DNA of 64,000 nucleotides from Euwallacea fornicatus (GCF_040115645.1 NC_089543.1:4836001-4900000), one strand, 5' to 3'; shown: positions 1 to 12,456, numbered from the stretch's first letter. Program-made: numbers and translations. Notes: generated from the letters alone by a model not told the origin.

Positions 1-130
1 TTTGTAAATGTTTAGCGCATAAAAGCAGGTGTTAGGACCAATGAATAGAACATCGATAAATTCGATTTTTTTTTGAAAAATGTCAAAGGAAGGAGGTACC
101 TATTTTTGCAACTTTTCAAAATTTGATCGG

Positions 131-264
131 CGACAGGGGCCTTAACCAGTTTGGCGCGCTGGTAAAATTTTTTAATCTCCGCCTCCTTACTCCCAAGAAT
201 TACCGCCGAACAGAAAAGTTCGCCGCCCCGAGCGTCGCCCATCCTCTACCCCCGTGCCCCTGTC
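131..264. repeat. Short element with 9-bp GACAGGGGC inverted ends
   Basis: GACAGGGGC at the left and GCCCCTGTC at the right bound a GC-richer segment of about 134 bp. CAGGGG ends are typical of hAT elements, but no 8-bp target duplication is visible, so the assignment is weak. Confidence 0.35.
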
Positions 265-1069
265 CCACTTAAAACCAGTACTACTCAAGGCTTACGTTAT
301 TGAGGAGTTCTCTGGCCGTTTTCCCAAAAATTCATGTGCCTCTACACAATCTTGTCCGTCTTTTACATTGGCAAAAATTAAAGATTTCGCAATATTATAT
401 ATTTTGAGTTCTCCTCTAATAGATAATTAAGAAAGTCCTCAGCTCTTACGTTGATCTTCCTTCTGCTCGACACTATGTGATGCGCATTTGCATCGTAACG
501 ATAAATATGCTAAGAGCAACAAAAAAAAAGGACGAAAAACGTGAAAATGATGCCACTGATTGCGAAATAATTGCAATACATTCTGGTAACGAGCAAAAGC
601 GATCTAACTCGCAAGAACCTCTAGACATACAGGGTGTCATAAAAATCGTGTAGGAAGTAATGTATTGCAACAAGTTTATTTATGTACATAGGCCAGCAAA
701 TACTTCGTTAATAGTTCATCACTGACGGATATATCTAGCCGTTTTTAACGTATTTGCAAAGATATTAGAATAGTAAATATTTCTCAGGCATATTAGGTGT
801 AGTCCAGTGGTGCTGTTTCCTAATATTTTGTCCACAACTGCGGTGGACGTTTACAGAGAAGATGAAGTGACGGACGAAAGGATGACACAATCTAAAGTCA
901 GCTAATGATGAACAAGATCCCTTGTGAGCATCAGAGATTTACTGGTCTCCATGTAGCCGTGTTTCTAGATGTATAGACACTACTAAACGTAGTATTAACA
1001 TAAAGGAATCTACTGTAACCCATATACGCGTATTCTCAAATAGCCACTTTAACAGGATGAAAGAAATCA

Positions 1070-1131
<62 letters not shown>

Positions 1132-2785
1132 AGTTCTCGCTTCAGTCAATGTCGAGAGATGTTTCGTGTGTTACCTCAGAGTCTTGAGAAAATACCCACC
1201 ACACCATCAGGAGGCAATTCTTCTGGACCATGGCTGACATAATCGGAAAACATTTCTAATTGTATGTCGACACTGGAACCTTCAGGGTCTGAATATGAGA
1301 TTTACTGATGAATTAAATTGAAGTTTATAGTAATTTCCATTTAGATTTGGAATATTTGTGAAATTATTTGCAAACTCATCAAAAATCATTTAAAAAAGAA
1401 AATGTTGTTTGCGCCTGAGTTCATGGAAGACCCTGTCAAATTATAATAAAATTAAAATGTAGAGTCATTATGACTGGCTACTTTAATCAGAGGTGATAAC
1501 ATTTTTACATATAAGTTAAAACATCTTTCCTTATTTACAAAGAGCATTACATTAAAATTACAATAGAACAAATCAATATGTAAATATTGACACACAACAT
1601 GGATTGGTTGTAATCAAATGCCACCTTTCACAATTAAACTCGCGTTAGGATGAATATGCGAATAGTAGCATTACTTTCTTCCTTTTATTAGCTTTATAGA
1701 TAGGAATTGAGCATGCACATGGGTCTGTTTAAGAACGCTTCGTTAATTCTTAAGAATTCTATAAGTGCGAATTCCAAATAGCAGTAATATATGACCACGC
1801 ACCATAGTCGCCGCTTCTAGCTTTTGGTACCTTTTAAGCATAAATTTTCATGTCGACGATAATAGTATGTATTTCGTAACATCAATGGGATGAATAAGCC
1901 AATTTCCAAAGGTTACGCCTCTATGAGAACCATTAACATTTAAGCCTCCCGGTTCCAGCTTTCTAAAGTTTTTGATACGTTATCGCCCTACATTGACTTT
2001 GAATGATGGAGGACGCCGGTATTTCTTCTCCGGACGTCTATGACGTGACCATCGACGACAAGAAGTTCAACTTCAGTGCAGCAATACAGGCACCTACTAC
2101 CAAGCAGTACCTCTGATAATCACGGTGATTACCCATAGACATATATGTAGCCGGTACGCTTCGGATCGGTACTGGTACTGTCATCTAGCACTTTCACCGG
2201 TTCACACGCTCTCAGATCGCCTCGATAGTCCATGCCCAACCGAAGGATAATAATTATCAAGGCGCTAACGTGATGTAACTTACAACCAGACCACAGTTTG
2301 GTCAAAACCATTTATTATAAAGTAAGGTGTGCAAATTGTTATTTTAGTTCTCGAGTTAAAAACATGGCCAATGCAACAACGCCTTTCTCTAGTTAGTAGT
2401 TTGATGTCCAATTTGCCTATTGTTCTTATAGTTTTGAGCCCTAGGAGTTTGAGTAATTGAACGCCTTCTTAAAACATTATTACAGCGATTTTCTGAAGGT
2501 TCAATAGCTTTCATACCTGCGGATTTTGATCTAAATTGCCGGCGAACACACAGGGGGACTGAAAACTAATACATTTCCATGAAAATTGGAAACGTTCTGA
2601 AAATATTTGAATTTTCAATTTTGACATGTAAACCTACTGTCGGTCGAATATATCAAAATTGTCAACTGTCAAATAGAGATAATGATGCAGTTGTTACGGC
2701 TAGAGTGAGACCGCCGCAGATAAAAGGCGGGTGCAAAAAAGAGGGTTTATCGCGGCGGCGGCTCTACGAAGAGATTTATCGCTTC
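265..2785. other. Non-coding, gene-free
   Basis: No supported gene. It holds the (TA)n tract and, near 632, an ACAGGGTGTC motif like the ends of the inverted-repeat elements. A GC-rich imperfect inverted pair (CCGCCGC..ATAAA / TTTAT..GCGGCGG) lies at about 2711-2760. Confidence 0.6.
1071..1127. repeat. (TA)n microsatellite
   Basis: Uninterrupted TA dinucleotides for about 57 bases with one TT slip near the start. Confidence 0.97.
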
Positions 2786-2791
2786 CTTTTA

Positions 2792-3118
2792 TGTATGTCG
2801 AATATTCTAGCATGCTTCTTCATGCTAATATTAGCATGTTTGTAAGAAAATTGTGGCATCTTCTAGTCACAAGATCTTTAGCCGTATAAGGAAACCGTTG
2901 TTCAGGGTAAGGAAATATAAGACTTGTATAGCTACAAGAACGAGGCGATGGTAATAAGCGATATTAAAGCACTTAATAATGAAATAGTGATTTATTAGAT
3001 GTATGGAGTATTAGTTGGCGAATGGTAATTGTGTTAATTTGCTGAGTTAATAAATTGTATTTACATTAAGAGCGAGTTTGCTGGAATCAGTTGAACCCCC
3101 GCAATCGCAATAATCGAT
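2792..3118 (+). mobile_element. LTR-like dispersed repeat, copy 1 (solo LTR candidate)
   Basis: This block is clearly homologous along its length to 50221-50540: shared stretches include TTCTAGTC, AGTGATTTAT, ACTATTAGTTGG-like and GTTGAGTTAATA-like runs and a shared end around TCGCAA-AAT. It starts TGT, and its partner ends near TACA, consistent with an LTR of about 320-330 bp. No gag-pol ORF or second LTR is adjacent, so a solo LTR is the best reading. Confidence 0.6.
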
Positions 3119-5064
3119 GTGAGAAATAGGATTTCAGTGAAATATTTGAGGAGGTGCTTGTGTCGAACTGTTTACCGGGTACTGCCTGTTTGCAAAGCAA
3201 AGGCAGATCAATTTGCCGCGTTGCTGGGCAAGGCCACAGAGAACGAAAAATCAGCACGAAAACCCAGAGGAATTTCAATGCAGGAATCATCTCTAAGGGT
3301 TTTCCAATTTGCTCGTTTCGAACTCGCGCCAGCCTGATTCAGCTTTGTGCTCTAATTTTAAAAGAGTCAGCCATAGGACATATTACGTGAAATGTGTTAA
3401 GAATGCGAGGATGAATCTGAGAGTTCACAAAAGTTTGCCGTTCTATAAAAAAAAATATAACTTCAATTTATCGTTACTTTGGAAGGCACCTTGTATATTT
3501 CTGAATATCGCAGAACACTAGAATTTTTAAATTCCTCCAATTTTTAAATAAGATATTTTTTAATAAATTGTATATTTTTGGGAGGGTTGCCGGATTTTTC
3601 GTGCACAACGCATGGCACATGAAGTTTTTTACGGTTTAGTATCACCAAAAACCTTCGAGGAAGAATATCCTTGGAGCGATACAATAGGAACTCTTGATAC
3701 TCTGAAACCAGATTCGCTCGTTTCTAGAGCCTTCCCTGACCAGGACGTGAAGTCCTGCAATCTTAATGGGAAAGTTAATAAGCACACATCATTTTGACGT
3801 GACTCCCAGGATTTCTCATCCCTAAACTCCGGGCTATGGTGCTGTGAGATTAATGTGTTCGTCCGACAATGCTCTAAAATCGTAAATCATACAATCAATA
3901 ATACAATGAAGCCTTATTCCGAGGTGAAACCTTAAGTGTCCAATGTGGCCTAATAAACATCTGCTGGAAACTCGCTTATTGAATGCGATAAGAAGTCCCA
4001 TAAATAGGCAAAATGCACGGTAATATTCATACCAATCACCTTGAAACGTTGATTAACAAGATTAGTTAATTTGATTGAGTGCATAGAATGATTGTTAAGA
4101 AACTCATTTACCATCGTCATTTGTTATTATTAGCACCCACGTAGAAGATTGTTAGATATATAATGGATTTTGTGTCCCAAAGGTACATAAAGAGCAGCTT
4201 GATTTATTTTAGCGTACAGTGGTGTAAAGTTCGTTTTGTAACAGAAATAAATAACGCAGGTATTATTTTTACGGGCAATGATGCATTACAGCGTAAAGGC
4301 AAGATTACGAAAATTTAATGATAAATCATTAGGTCGATTTCTCAATTTACGGATGATATGTTCGCATTCCTATTCGCTAGTGCAATTTTGCCTTTCGTGT
4401 TCGCATTGGTGTCATTCTACTATTATTAGAGGTTTATATAAACGTAATATTTTAAAAATTTCGATAATATCTGTCAAAATTCAAAGATAAAATACTTTAT
4501 TTATCGCCGTAACAGTCATAATGATTATTTTATATAACCAACTAATATCTACAATAGTTTTATATCATGTGCGATTAACAAACGCGCACAAGAAAAAACA
4601 TGAGGTGTAGTTCATTTGCATAATTTCCTAATGAGTCAAGTTCATCAGAATCGTGAGGTACATTATAAATATCTGCATTAATAGCTTACAAATTGTAAAA
4701 CAAGAAATGCATAGTAATAAATTTGGATAGATCGCTATTAGTCATATTTACATTGAAAATTACCTTTCGAATTTATCTTTTCTGGTTTTATTTATTGATT
4801 TCTTCAGAACACTAAATCTTATTGGTTCACACAGCCTGTCCCAAGTTGGCATTAAACGTCAGCTTTTCAATTTTTTCAACATTCCAAACGTGAATTATGA
4901 CCCCTGTAAGCCTAACTAGATTATCATATTAAACATGCAATTTGTGAAGGTAGTTCCGTAAAGTTTATCACTTAGTCACCAGCATAGATAATGCCTGTAA
5001 TTATGCATAACTCTTTAGGTGTATGCTGAATGTTTGACTCTAAGTTGTCTGCAATTTGTTTCTT
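3119..5064. other. Non-coding, gene-free
   Basis: Overlapping short ORFs (3119-3521, 3612-3797, 4278-4490) show no recognisable domain, splice pattern or family and are treated as chance. Confidence 0.55.
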
Positions 5065-5478
5065 ATACAGGGTGTTACACATTAGTAACTCAAAAATCCC
5101 GAGGGTGAATCTGTGGATGAATTTAAGAAAGAAAACTTATATGAACATGAGCTCGTTTTCGCGTCCGGTCTTAAAGTAATAGAAAATTTTAAGTGGCATT
5201 TAAAATTTTTCATTAAAAATGTTCAGGGTCACATCAATGCGTACGCCAATGATGAAATTAAAAACCCTTTTTTGCTCTTTAAATATATATCTCTACATCT
5301 ATTTTACGCTCCCCAATTTTCGTCAAACTACTTAAGACCGGAACGGACTTATTAAGAAACGCCTGTATTTCAGAGCGGAAGCGTAAAACGGACCCATGTT
5401 CATATGAGCTTTTTTCCTTAAAATCATCCACAGATTCACCCTCGAAATTTTTTACCTACTATTATGTAACAGCCTGGA
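5065..5478. mobile_element. Foldback/MITE-like element with about 115-bp inverted arms
   Basis: Left arm 5065-5180 and right arm 5361-5478 are imperfect reverse complements. The best core, CGAGGGTGAATCTGTGGATG, is perfect in both. The outer end reads TACAGGGTGTTACA. A second internal inverted pair (GTCCGGTCTTAA near 5163 against CTTAAGACCGGAAC near 5331) nests inside. The spacer carries no transposase. Confidence 0.75.
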
Positions 5479-6198
5479 GTGTCAAAAACTAGTTACTGAA
5501 TCAGGTTTTTTGGTTCATTCGCTGATAATGCTTTAAGTCACTGCCATGCAAGATGGAATTGAAATTGTACTATGAATGCTTCTTGGACAATTTTACTTTT
5601 ACGAATCAATAAATTGTATCGTTTTTTGCCGGAAACCTCTGGATCCTGATGGTGAATTCTGGAACAAGATGCAGTTCATACGTCAGTAGTTTGAGGTGCC
5701 GCGCTCGTCCAAATTTGTTTCAGTTGTTGGATATGAACCGCGTTTCCCCAGTCTGAACGCACAACATTCCCAACCAAATGATTAGTTTTGGTACCTACTC
5801 CAATTAGCAGCGCCGTTTGCGGCACGTTTAAGTGTCCAAAAATACCAACTTTCTCCATTAAATCGTTTATGTAACTCTCATCATTCCAGAGATGACCATT
5901 TGAAAGACAGATAGGTACTGCATACGAAGTGATAATGTTATAACATAAATACTCAATAAATATAATTATTTTTCCTAAACAGGAACACCTTTATAAATAA
6001 ATACGATGCCTGCCGGCGTTTACGAGGTAGTGCAAACCTTTCCTCACGTTAGAGCTAAATGCATGAATATTTTTATTTCTTAATTATTTTCAATAATAAT
6101 ATAAATTTGTTGCTCAATGGAAACAATAATAAAAATTCCCCTGGACTATTAAGTGTGAACCATTTAGAAATGTACCCAATGATCTAGAAGAGGAGTAT

Positions 6199-6381
6199 CT
6201 AGCGTAGGATGTTTCCAGTTTTCAGGCCCCGTTTTAACAAACCAGACACTAATGCATGGCGACGACACCGGAATAAATGGCCATGAGCATGTGCGTCCAG
6301 CAATATACGCCGACGCATAACCTGTCTCTCGCGACAAAATGACGTGATAGAGACACTAATATATGGCGGCCTTCTGGCCAA
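6199..6381 (-). mobile_element. Possible Tc1-like fragment
   Basis: The minus-strand frame contains ARRPPYISVSIT, RERQV and, in a shifted frame, RRRHIRWTHMLM, resembling the segment before the first Asp block of Tc1 transposases (ARRP..PLT..HR..RL.W...H..W). It is too short and broken for certainty. Confidence 0.35.
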
Positions 6382-6705
6382 GAAATTAAAATTTTTTAGT
6401 TAAACTGATTTTAACGCCGTATTTGGTTTAAGGCGGATAGGAAAATCAAGGCGAATTAATAGGCGTCCACAAAAGTATTTCGACGAGTCCATTTCTCTCA
6501 ATTTTTTTATTCACCTTCTGCGGTCGGTACTTACTCCCATAGTCTAGTTTTGCGTTTTTGAATTAATTATACATTATCAAGGACACCATTTCCTAGTGTA
6601 GAGTTCAACATGCACGTGAAAGTAAGAACTCAGCCAGTGGCAATTTCATCGAAAAATCTTGGAGATTTTGTTAAAAGTGACTATTTGAAAAACTCAAGTT
6701 ACCCA

Positions 6706-6891
6706 TCAGAATTCACTAGACCAGGCATACCATGACGAGCATTTTTCAGGTTCCCCAACAGAACTTCCATCCTTCTTTAAGTGCAGTGTTATGTTTTGGC
6801 AATTACTCTGATAAAAATCTGTCCATTCTCCTCTCGGCCAGATAAGGCGTGCTCTTGTAGCTCTAACGCTAACATGCAAATACAATACCAA
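6706..6891 (-). mobile_element. Possible Tc1-like fragment
   Basis: The minus-strand ORF has RLIWPRGEWTDF, then CQNITLHLKKDG and GEPEKC, which roughly follow the Tc1 pattern W...EW..V.FSDES.F.L...DGR..V.R.PGE. The key Asp is not in frame. Low confidence. Confidence 0.35.
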
Positions 6892-8348
6892 CGTTTGATT
6901 ATATCACAATGAAAATTCTGAGAAAGTTTTTACGTAGTCTACTTAGGAAGAAAAATCGATATGCAGCTAGAAAAGATGTAGATTCATGCAAATTCTAAGA
7001 CGAAATACTTGTAACGGTTTCACGACAAGGATGTTAAGTTAAAATATGTAGATCGAGTAATCTTTATGGGGTCCTCACGCCTTCATTGTGTCACTGTTAC
7101 TTTGTCACGGTTACATTTTTTCCAACACGATCTCACTTATTTGAAATGCATCCGTCGAAAAAAGGAGCTTTAATTACATACTTTAACCTTTAGAGTTATC
7201 GCTTTGCATTTAAATGCAGTGGATGCCAGCACTGTTAACTTTAATTATGTGATTAATAGGTTTGCCTACTGTTTAGCAAACGAACCTCTTATTTTTCAGA
7301 ATGATTTTAATACCTAACAACCTTTGTTAGACAGTTAGCCCATAAGCCAAGTATGGAAGGATCGCTTCCATTGGTGGTAATAACAATAATACGGGACATA
7401 TTTCTTGGACAGCTGAAACGAAGAGTTTGCGAATGACAGGAGCTTAATTTTCTTAAATATTGGGTTTGCCCTCGCATTATAAAGCTATGTTGGGCCCTAT
7501 CATTACCAAAAACAATTCATAGTTCGTAATTATGTACAACTGTTGGAATGATTTAAAGGTGATTAATCATTTTGTGAAAATTTAATCGCCTTTAAAGACC
7601 TTTAGAGCAAATGGTCTCGAAGAAGACCGTAGTTTTGTCCGAGTCGAAAAACGCCTAATTATATAGTTCTTGAAAATCTGCCCGACGTTGAAACACCTTT
7701 AAAAATTGGACACAAATGCCTTGGACTTTTATTTCAGATCGTCCTGTATAGGCGCATTAACTGCCAGATCTATTAAAAGTCCTGAGCAATATGTTTGAGC
7801 CAAAGCGTTTTCTAATGACCCATGTTTTGCTTTCTAAATAAGTTCAAATACTGTACAGTAAAAATATCTCCTCAAGCAATATAAATGGGTGTTGCACACC
7901 ACATTGTAAACAACATATTACTCTAATCCATTTTGAATGATTGTGCTGTAACAGTAGGAGGCTAGGGCAGTAAGTGTATTCAAAATATGTGCGTCAGTCA
8001 CGTTTGACATGTTTGAGAATTTGACCCAAACGGTTTTATGTTTTTCTACAGGGTGTGATCCAAATTTTACTTGATCTTTTAGCGCCAAAAATGAGTTTTG
8101 CTATTGAAGTTTCAGTCAAAGTCCATATATGGAATAAACACATTAAAAAAAAACTACCCCGAGGGACGGTAAAATAATTCTCGGCCGCGGCGTAAGTGCG
8201 CCTGCGTCATGAGTGTGCGCTTTGTAACCACACTCGCCTGTAAACACACCACCCATTAATAATAATTATTATTATTAAATCTTGTAATTTCGGCAAAATA
8301 ATGCTTCATAATAGAGTATCAAATTATCAGCATCCTACTTAGTCATTT
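6892..8348. other. Non-coding, gene-free
   Basis: Contains a near-perfect hairpin at about 7555-7600 (arms TTTAAAGGTGATTAA / TTTAATCGCCTTTAAA) and an ACAGGGTGTGATCC repeat end at about 8051. No gene seen. Confidence 0.55.
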
Positions 8349-8640
8349 CATTCCATGCTTCTTCAAGGTGGTGTCGTGGGTGCCGTCCACCAAACTGATC
8401 AGAGGCCTCGATATATTTCGAAAACGGCGGCTCATCTTGTCTCAAAGATGTTCGATAGGTGATAGGTCAAGTGACCGTGCAGGCCAAGGCAGCAGTTTCA
8501 ATTGTGCTCCTTCCAGGTACCTTCGAGTAATATTCGCAGTATGCGGCTTTACATTATTTTGTCGGAAAACGCCATTTGGCAAAGTCTTCATAGAAAGTAC
8601 TAATACTGGACTCAGGAAAGTCTTTTTTATTGAAACTCCG
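8349..8640 (-). mobile_element. Tc1-like transposase relic
   Basis: Reading the minus strand gives RQNNVKPHTANITRRYLEG, LKLLPWPARSLDLSPIEHL, a stop, and DKMSRRFRNI: the second Asp block and DDE Glu region of Tc1 transposases. The N-terminal half is absent, and an ACAGGGTGTGATCC end near 8051 may be its 3' terminus. Confidence 0.8.
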
Positions 8641-8649
8641 ACCGTTTGA

Positions 8650-10021
8650 CACTCTATTGATGGTTGACTTCATCTTTTAAAACTATCAAACTTGGTTAGA
8701 AAAGGAAATTAGAAGATTTTGGAGAGAAATTAATGTGTATAAAGTAATAATATTAAAAAAATAAAGAAAATTTGAGAGCGAATCTGCTTTAGTGCCACTT
8801 CGTTGATTGTAATTAAGAAGGGGATAGAAAATATATTGAGAAAGTGGAGGGTGAACAATTTCCCCAATCAATCGAAAAGGCGCTATCCTATGCAACACAG
8901 GGATCACCAGAAAAGAGGACACTATTGTAGTGTACGTGATTTTTAGAACTTCGTACCTCTAACGAAGAAGATCGCACAATAGATCCTGCTTGATACCATT
9001 TTCGGCAGTCTTTATGATTAAATATATAAATTACTCAACACTTGAAAATGCTTTAAATTGCCAAATCTAGTTTTTAAAAACTTTCCTCATTTAGCAGATC
9101 TCGAGTAATACATGAGGCAAATAGCTGTAGCTGCAAACTGCACCGAAAATACAAATATTCAATCTAAATATTAGCTCGTGATACCTCATCGTAGTTGACA
9201 TATGATGGATACCCTCTTCGAATATGTCGGAATACAGGGAATCTTCCACTAAAATGAAAAAACCAAGTTGATGTATGTGTTAAACCGTTAAACTGGGAAC
9301 CGTCACAAGGCGCCGGAGAGTTATTTCAAAAATGGTGAAAAATTCGGGAGGAGGTGGGGGCGAGTTTCAGAAACGCGCCCAAGAAAATCAAAATTGTTGT
9401 GCGTTAAATCTGAAGTAAATAACACTAGTTAAGTAGTCATAAACGCTTATAGTGTGATCCATTATTTAAACCCAATAACATAGTAAACAAAAAAATATAG
9501 AACAACATCAGACATAAAAATAATGTTGATGGAAGCGAAGTAACGAGAAATATCTTGTACATCTTTTATAGATGTTGTTCCAAGCTACTTTGATCTGCAT
9601 ATAAGAGTTTGTCAGTTTGTTTTAATTAAAAGTTCGTGTACAGCAACGTTGACTTTGTACATCGCTTACTTGCCCAAGGCCCTGGAATTCATAATTATAT
9701 CGCCTTTGAACTGGCAAAAGCGAAATATGACAAAGAAATAAGAAAGATGTTCGCTTGTAAGTGCAAGAGACTTAGGGTTGGCTGTTGACGTATACGGGGT
9801 GCACTCTTTTCTTAATCCTATTCGGGGTAATCTTGTTTCAGGACGTACCTCGCCGAACCACTTCCTGAGCCGTCCTCGTACGTTTAAATGTGTTTTTGCC
9901 CAATAATTTTTTTTCGCCAACCAAGTTTATTTACCTATCTCATGTGTCTCCTGCCATGCATATATTCGCTTTAAACATAAAGTTCATACGTATTTATAAA
10001 AAAATAGGTTAAGGCATCAAC
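8650..10021. other. Non-coding, upstream of the cortex-like gene
   Basis: An 84-codon minus ORF (9666-9920) has no recognisable motif. Promoter elements for the cortex-like gene could not be identified. Confidence 0.5.
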
Positions 10022-12456
10022 ATGGATGTTGAATCTGTGAGTTAGAAATTATTTCCAAAACATCAAACTGGAACAATCACCTTTTAGAAAAGATGGTGCG
10101 ATCGTTTTATCCCAGCCAGGATAAATAGCGACGTAGCATACTTTAATTTGGTGCATTCTGTTAACATACTTTCTGAGAGTGAAATCGCAGATGAGGAGGA
10201 GAGTGACCAGGTGGAACCGGAGTTTGTCAATACGGCTCTAAAAGCCTTCAATATCGCAGCGTATAAGCACATGTAAGTCGAATATTAAATAGCGATAAAA
10301 ATGAATTTAATCGTCATAATGCTGTGTAAGACAAAACATGCAAAAAAGTCTACCTCCTCGGGTGTGATTTGAACCTGCGACCGCCAGGTCTCCAGGCTGG
10401 TGGTCGCCCAAAAACGCTTCGTTTTCCAGACATCGAGCTGCCCCATGTTAAATAGGCACTATGATAAAAAAAAATTAATTACATAAAAAGTATTCGCCCA
10501 ATCACCCCAATTAATACCCATTTCATGTCTCGGCAGAAGGTTTCAGGTAAATGAAAATTGACGCAGATTTTTCCTTAATTGCTATAATTTTCAGGATTTT
10601 AGATGCTATAGGAATTCATCACTCGAAAATTCTGAGACAACCCTTTAAATCGAGCAAGTCGGGCTGCAAGCCATATGGTGACTCAACGCCTTCATGGCCT
10701 GTATACGCAAGAAAAAAACCCTTGATAAGTAAGCCGGAAACAATTCTTGATATGCCAAACATCGATGAGGTGGACATAGTTTCATGCAAGTCAAAAGCGA
10801 TATTTCTGATAGTTTATTCGATGTTTGTTATCTATTTTAGACCGACACCTAATGGACTGGGGTAAAAATGGAGATATTGCCACGATTTTCCTTGGCGAAC
10901 TGCACTTATACTCATTTGAAAGCGGTCAAAAAACGAGTACGCAAATGAACAATACTCTTTCCCTTTGCGTGAAATTTGACTCATCTGGTGACCGCCTAGC
11001 TGTGTCCAGGTGCCAGAATCTAATGAGTATTCTAGACGCTAAAACATTGAAGGTAAATCCATATCTAAAGTCCACTTAATCCGGTGATAAAGGTCGAAGT
11101 TTCAGGTTATCATCACGATTAAATGCAAATGTATTTGGTGCTATATAACAACCCTCGAGTGGACAAATTCGGGGTCTCTTATTATGGGATGTTCAAGAGG
11201 AGCCATAACCCTCCTGCCGAATGGTACTGGAATACCACAATGCATGCCATATGAGTTTCAAGGCGCAATTGCTGACCTAAAGGTCTCGTGTAACGATACA
11301 TATTACCTTGCATCGACCTTAACTGGCGACATTTTTATTGGGGGCCCACTAATTGACGAATTCCCGTCATCAAGAAGTATAATACCTTCCACAAAATTGA
11401 TAAGGGTAAACTAGACAATAATGGCCGATGTGAACAAAGTGGAGCAAAAGCTTTTAACGTGAAAATCGCGAGATATTAAATATGTATGTTTTCATCCACA
11501 TCGACATCGTTAATGATTTTTCCACATTAAAGCAAAAATAATTTCATCCAATGCCGCCCGTCAAAAATATATAGGGTGGTCCAGTTAGAGCAGCGAAGCG
11601 TTGCTCATTTTTTTCGGATTGGCGACTGTTTTTTTTGTTTAGTTTTTGGTAGAATTTAGCTATAGTCCTAAGTTTCCATATCAGTTTTCTCATCTTGCGT
11701 AGCCCTGTCTTCGTTGTGCATAATTTATTAAAAAAAAAAAAAAAACGACAATGTACAAGGTGTTCTTTGCAGCTTTAAATATATTAGAGTGATCTATGTA
11801 TAAATAAAATATCGCATTTGCTCATGAGTTGCGTTACTCTTATTAGAAACTGATTTTAGAGTACTGCGTGGCACCCTTGGGACGACTCAATTCTTGCAGT
11901 GGGAGAACTAAATAACCGCGTCACCATACATAACGTAAAAACACGTAAAATTATCGACAGTAACATAGTGCACCCCTACTTCAAAAGCCCCGATGATTGT
12001 AAGTTGGATTGTCTCACCTTCAACCCCCTATCAGGCGAATTAGTGGCAAGCAATTCCACCTGATGCTATCGACATTTGTATATTTCAACACCTTTCTTAG
12101 GTGAGCTTTTATTACGAGAACCCAAAAAATCACAACAACGGTTACAACATCTTGACTGTTTTCAAAAACTTGAGCACCAGAGTTGATGAAGTTAGGTACC
12201 ATCTAGGGCGGGTGCCCCACGTTGCATGGGACGGTAGTGGAACTCAATTAGGTGCGCGTAGGAAATTAGGGCAATAACTCGCTTTTTTATTGTGCATCAA
12301 TTTTCAGCTTCGCTTGGTATAGACGAGAACCTGGTGGTTTGGAACTTCTTTGGGAAAATTTCGAAAACCGAGACGTGGAAGAAGGAAATTGAAAACAAAA
12401 ATGCATCAAAATCTCGTAAATTTCCAACACCAAAATTTAACGAGTGCATAAGATGA
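10022..12456 (+). CDS. cort: Cdc20/Fizzy-family APC/C co-activator, cortex-like, 461 aa, 8 exons
   Basis: Predicted WD40 activator of the anaphase-promoting complex. Coding exons: 10022-10036, 10088-10272, 10595-10785, 10841-11052, 11106-11405, 11860-12042, 12101-12251, 12308-12456; they sum to 1386 nt. Visible landmarks are a C-box (DRFIPAR, residues 10-16), the pre-propeller segment ILDMPNIDE followed by a conserved Tyr and an MDW at the start of blade 1, a blade beginning AWHPWDDSILAVG (from residue 304), a last blade with DENLVVWNFF, and the C-terminal Ile-Arg tail that APC/C activators use to dock on the complex. The C-box and IR tail are known APC/C contacts. The blades are far more divergent than in insect fizzy or fizzy-related, so I infer the female-meiosis paralogue cortex. 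All introns are GT-AG except intron 3, which reads best as GC-AG. The first exon has only five codons and is the least certain part. A divergent Fzr2-type paralogue is the main alternative. Confidence 0.8.
10348..10431 (-). repeat. tRNA-like sequence (degenerate tRNA or tRNA-derived SINE head) in a cortex intron
   Basis: On the minus strand there is a good B-box/T-loop (GGTTCAAATC), an anticodon-like loop CTGGAGA (would read GGA, Ser), and ends that pair over four bases (GTCT/AGAC). The T-stem is mismatched, the anticodon stem has a C-C mismatch and no normal D-arm or long Ser variable arm can be drawn. It is probably a tRNA-derived relic rather than a working tRNA gene. Confidence 0.3.
10786..10840 (+). 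other. Predicted GC-AG intron 3 of the cortex-like gene
   Basis: No GT donor in this stretch gives the phase needed to join exon 3 to the exon beginning at 10841: those at 10770, 10779 and 10823 are phase 0, and those at 10790 and 10820 are phase 2. A GCAAGT donor at 10786, the strong consensus for GC-AG introns, gives a 55 bp intron, keeps the frame and creates a Tyr at residue 131, where Cdc20 proteins have a conserved Tyr four residues before L-V/M-D-W. A frameshifted pseudogene, or a 43 bp intron 10770-10812, are the alternatives. Confidence 0.6.

Noticed and set aside
131..264. Confident hAT element call
   Set aside because: No 8-bp target duplication and no transposase; only the CAGGGG ends are suggestive.
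9666..9920. 84-codon minus ORF
   Set aside because: Composition and lack of motifs fit a chance ORF.
10022..12456. Cortex-like gene as a pseudogene
   Set aside because: Eight exons join in phase with a GC-AG intron, the total is divisible by three, and both functional ends are intact.
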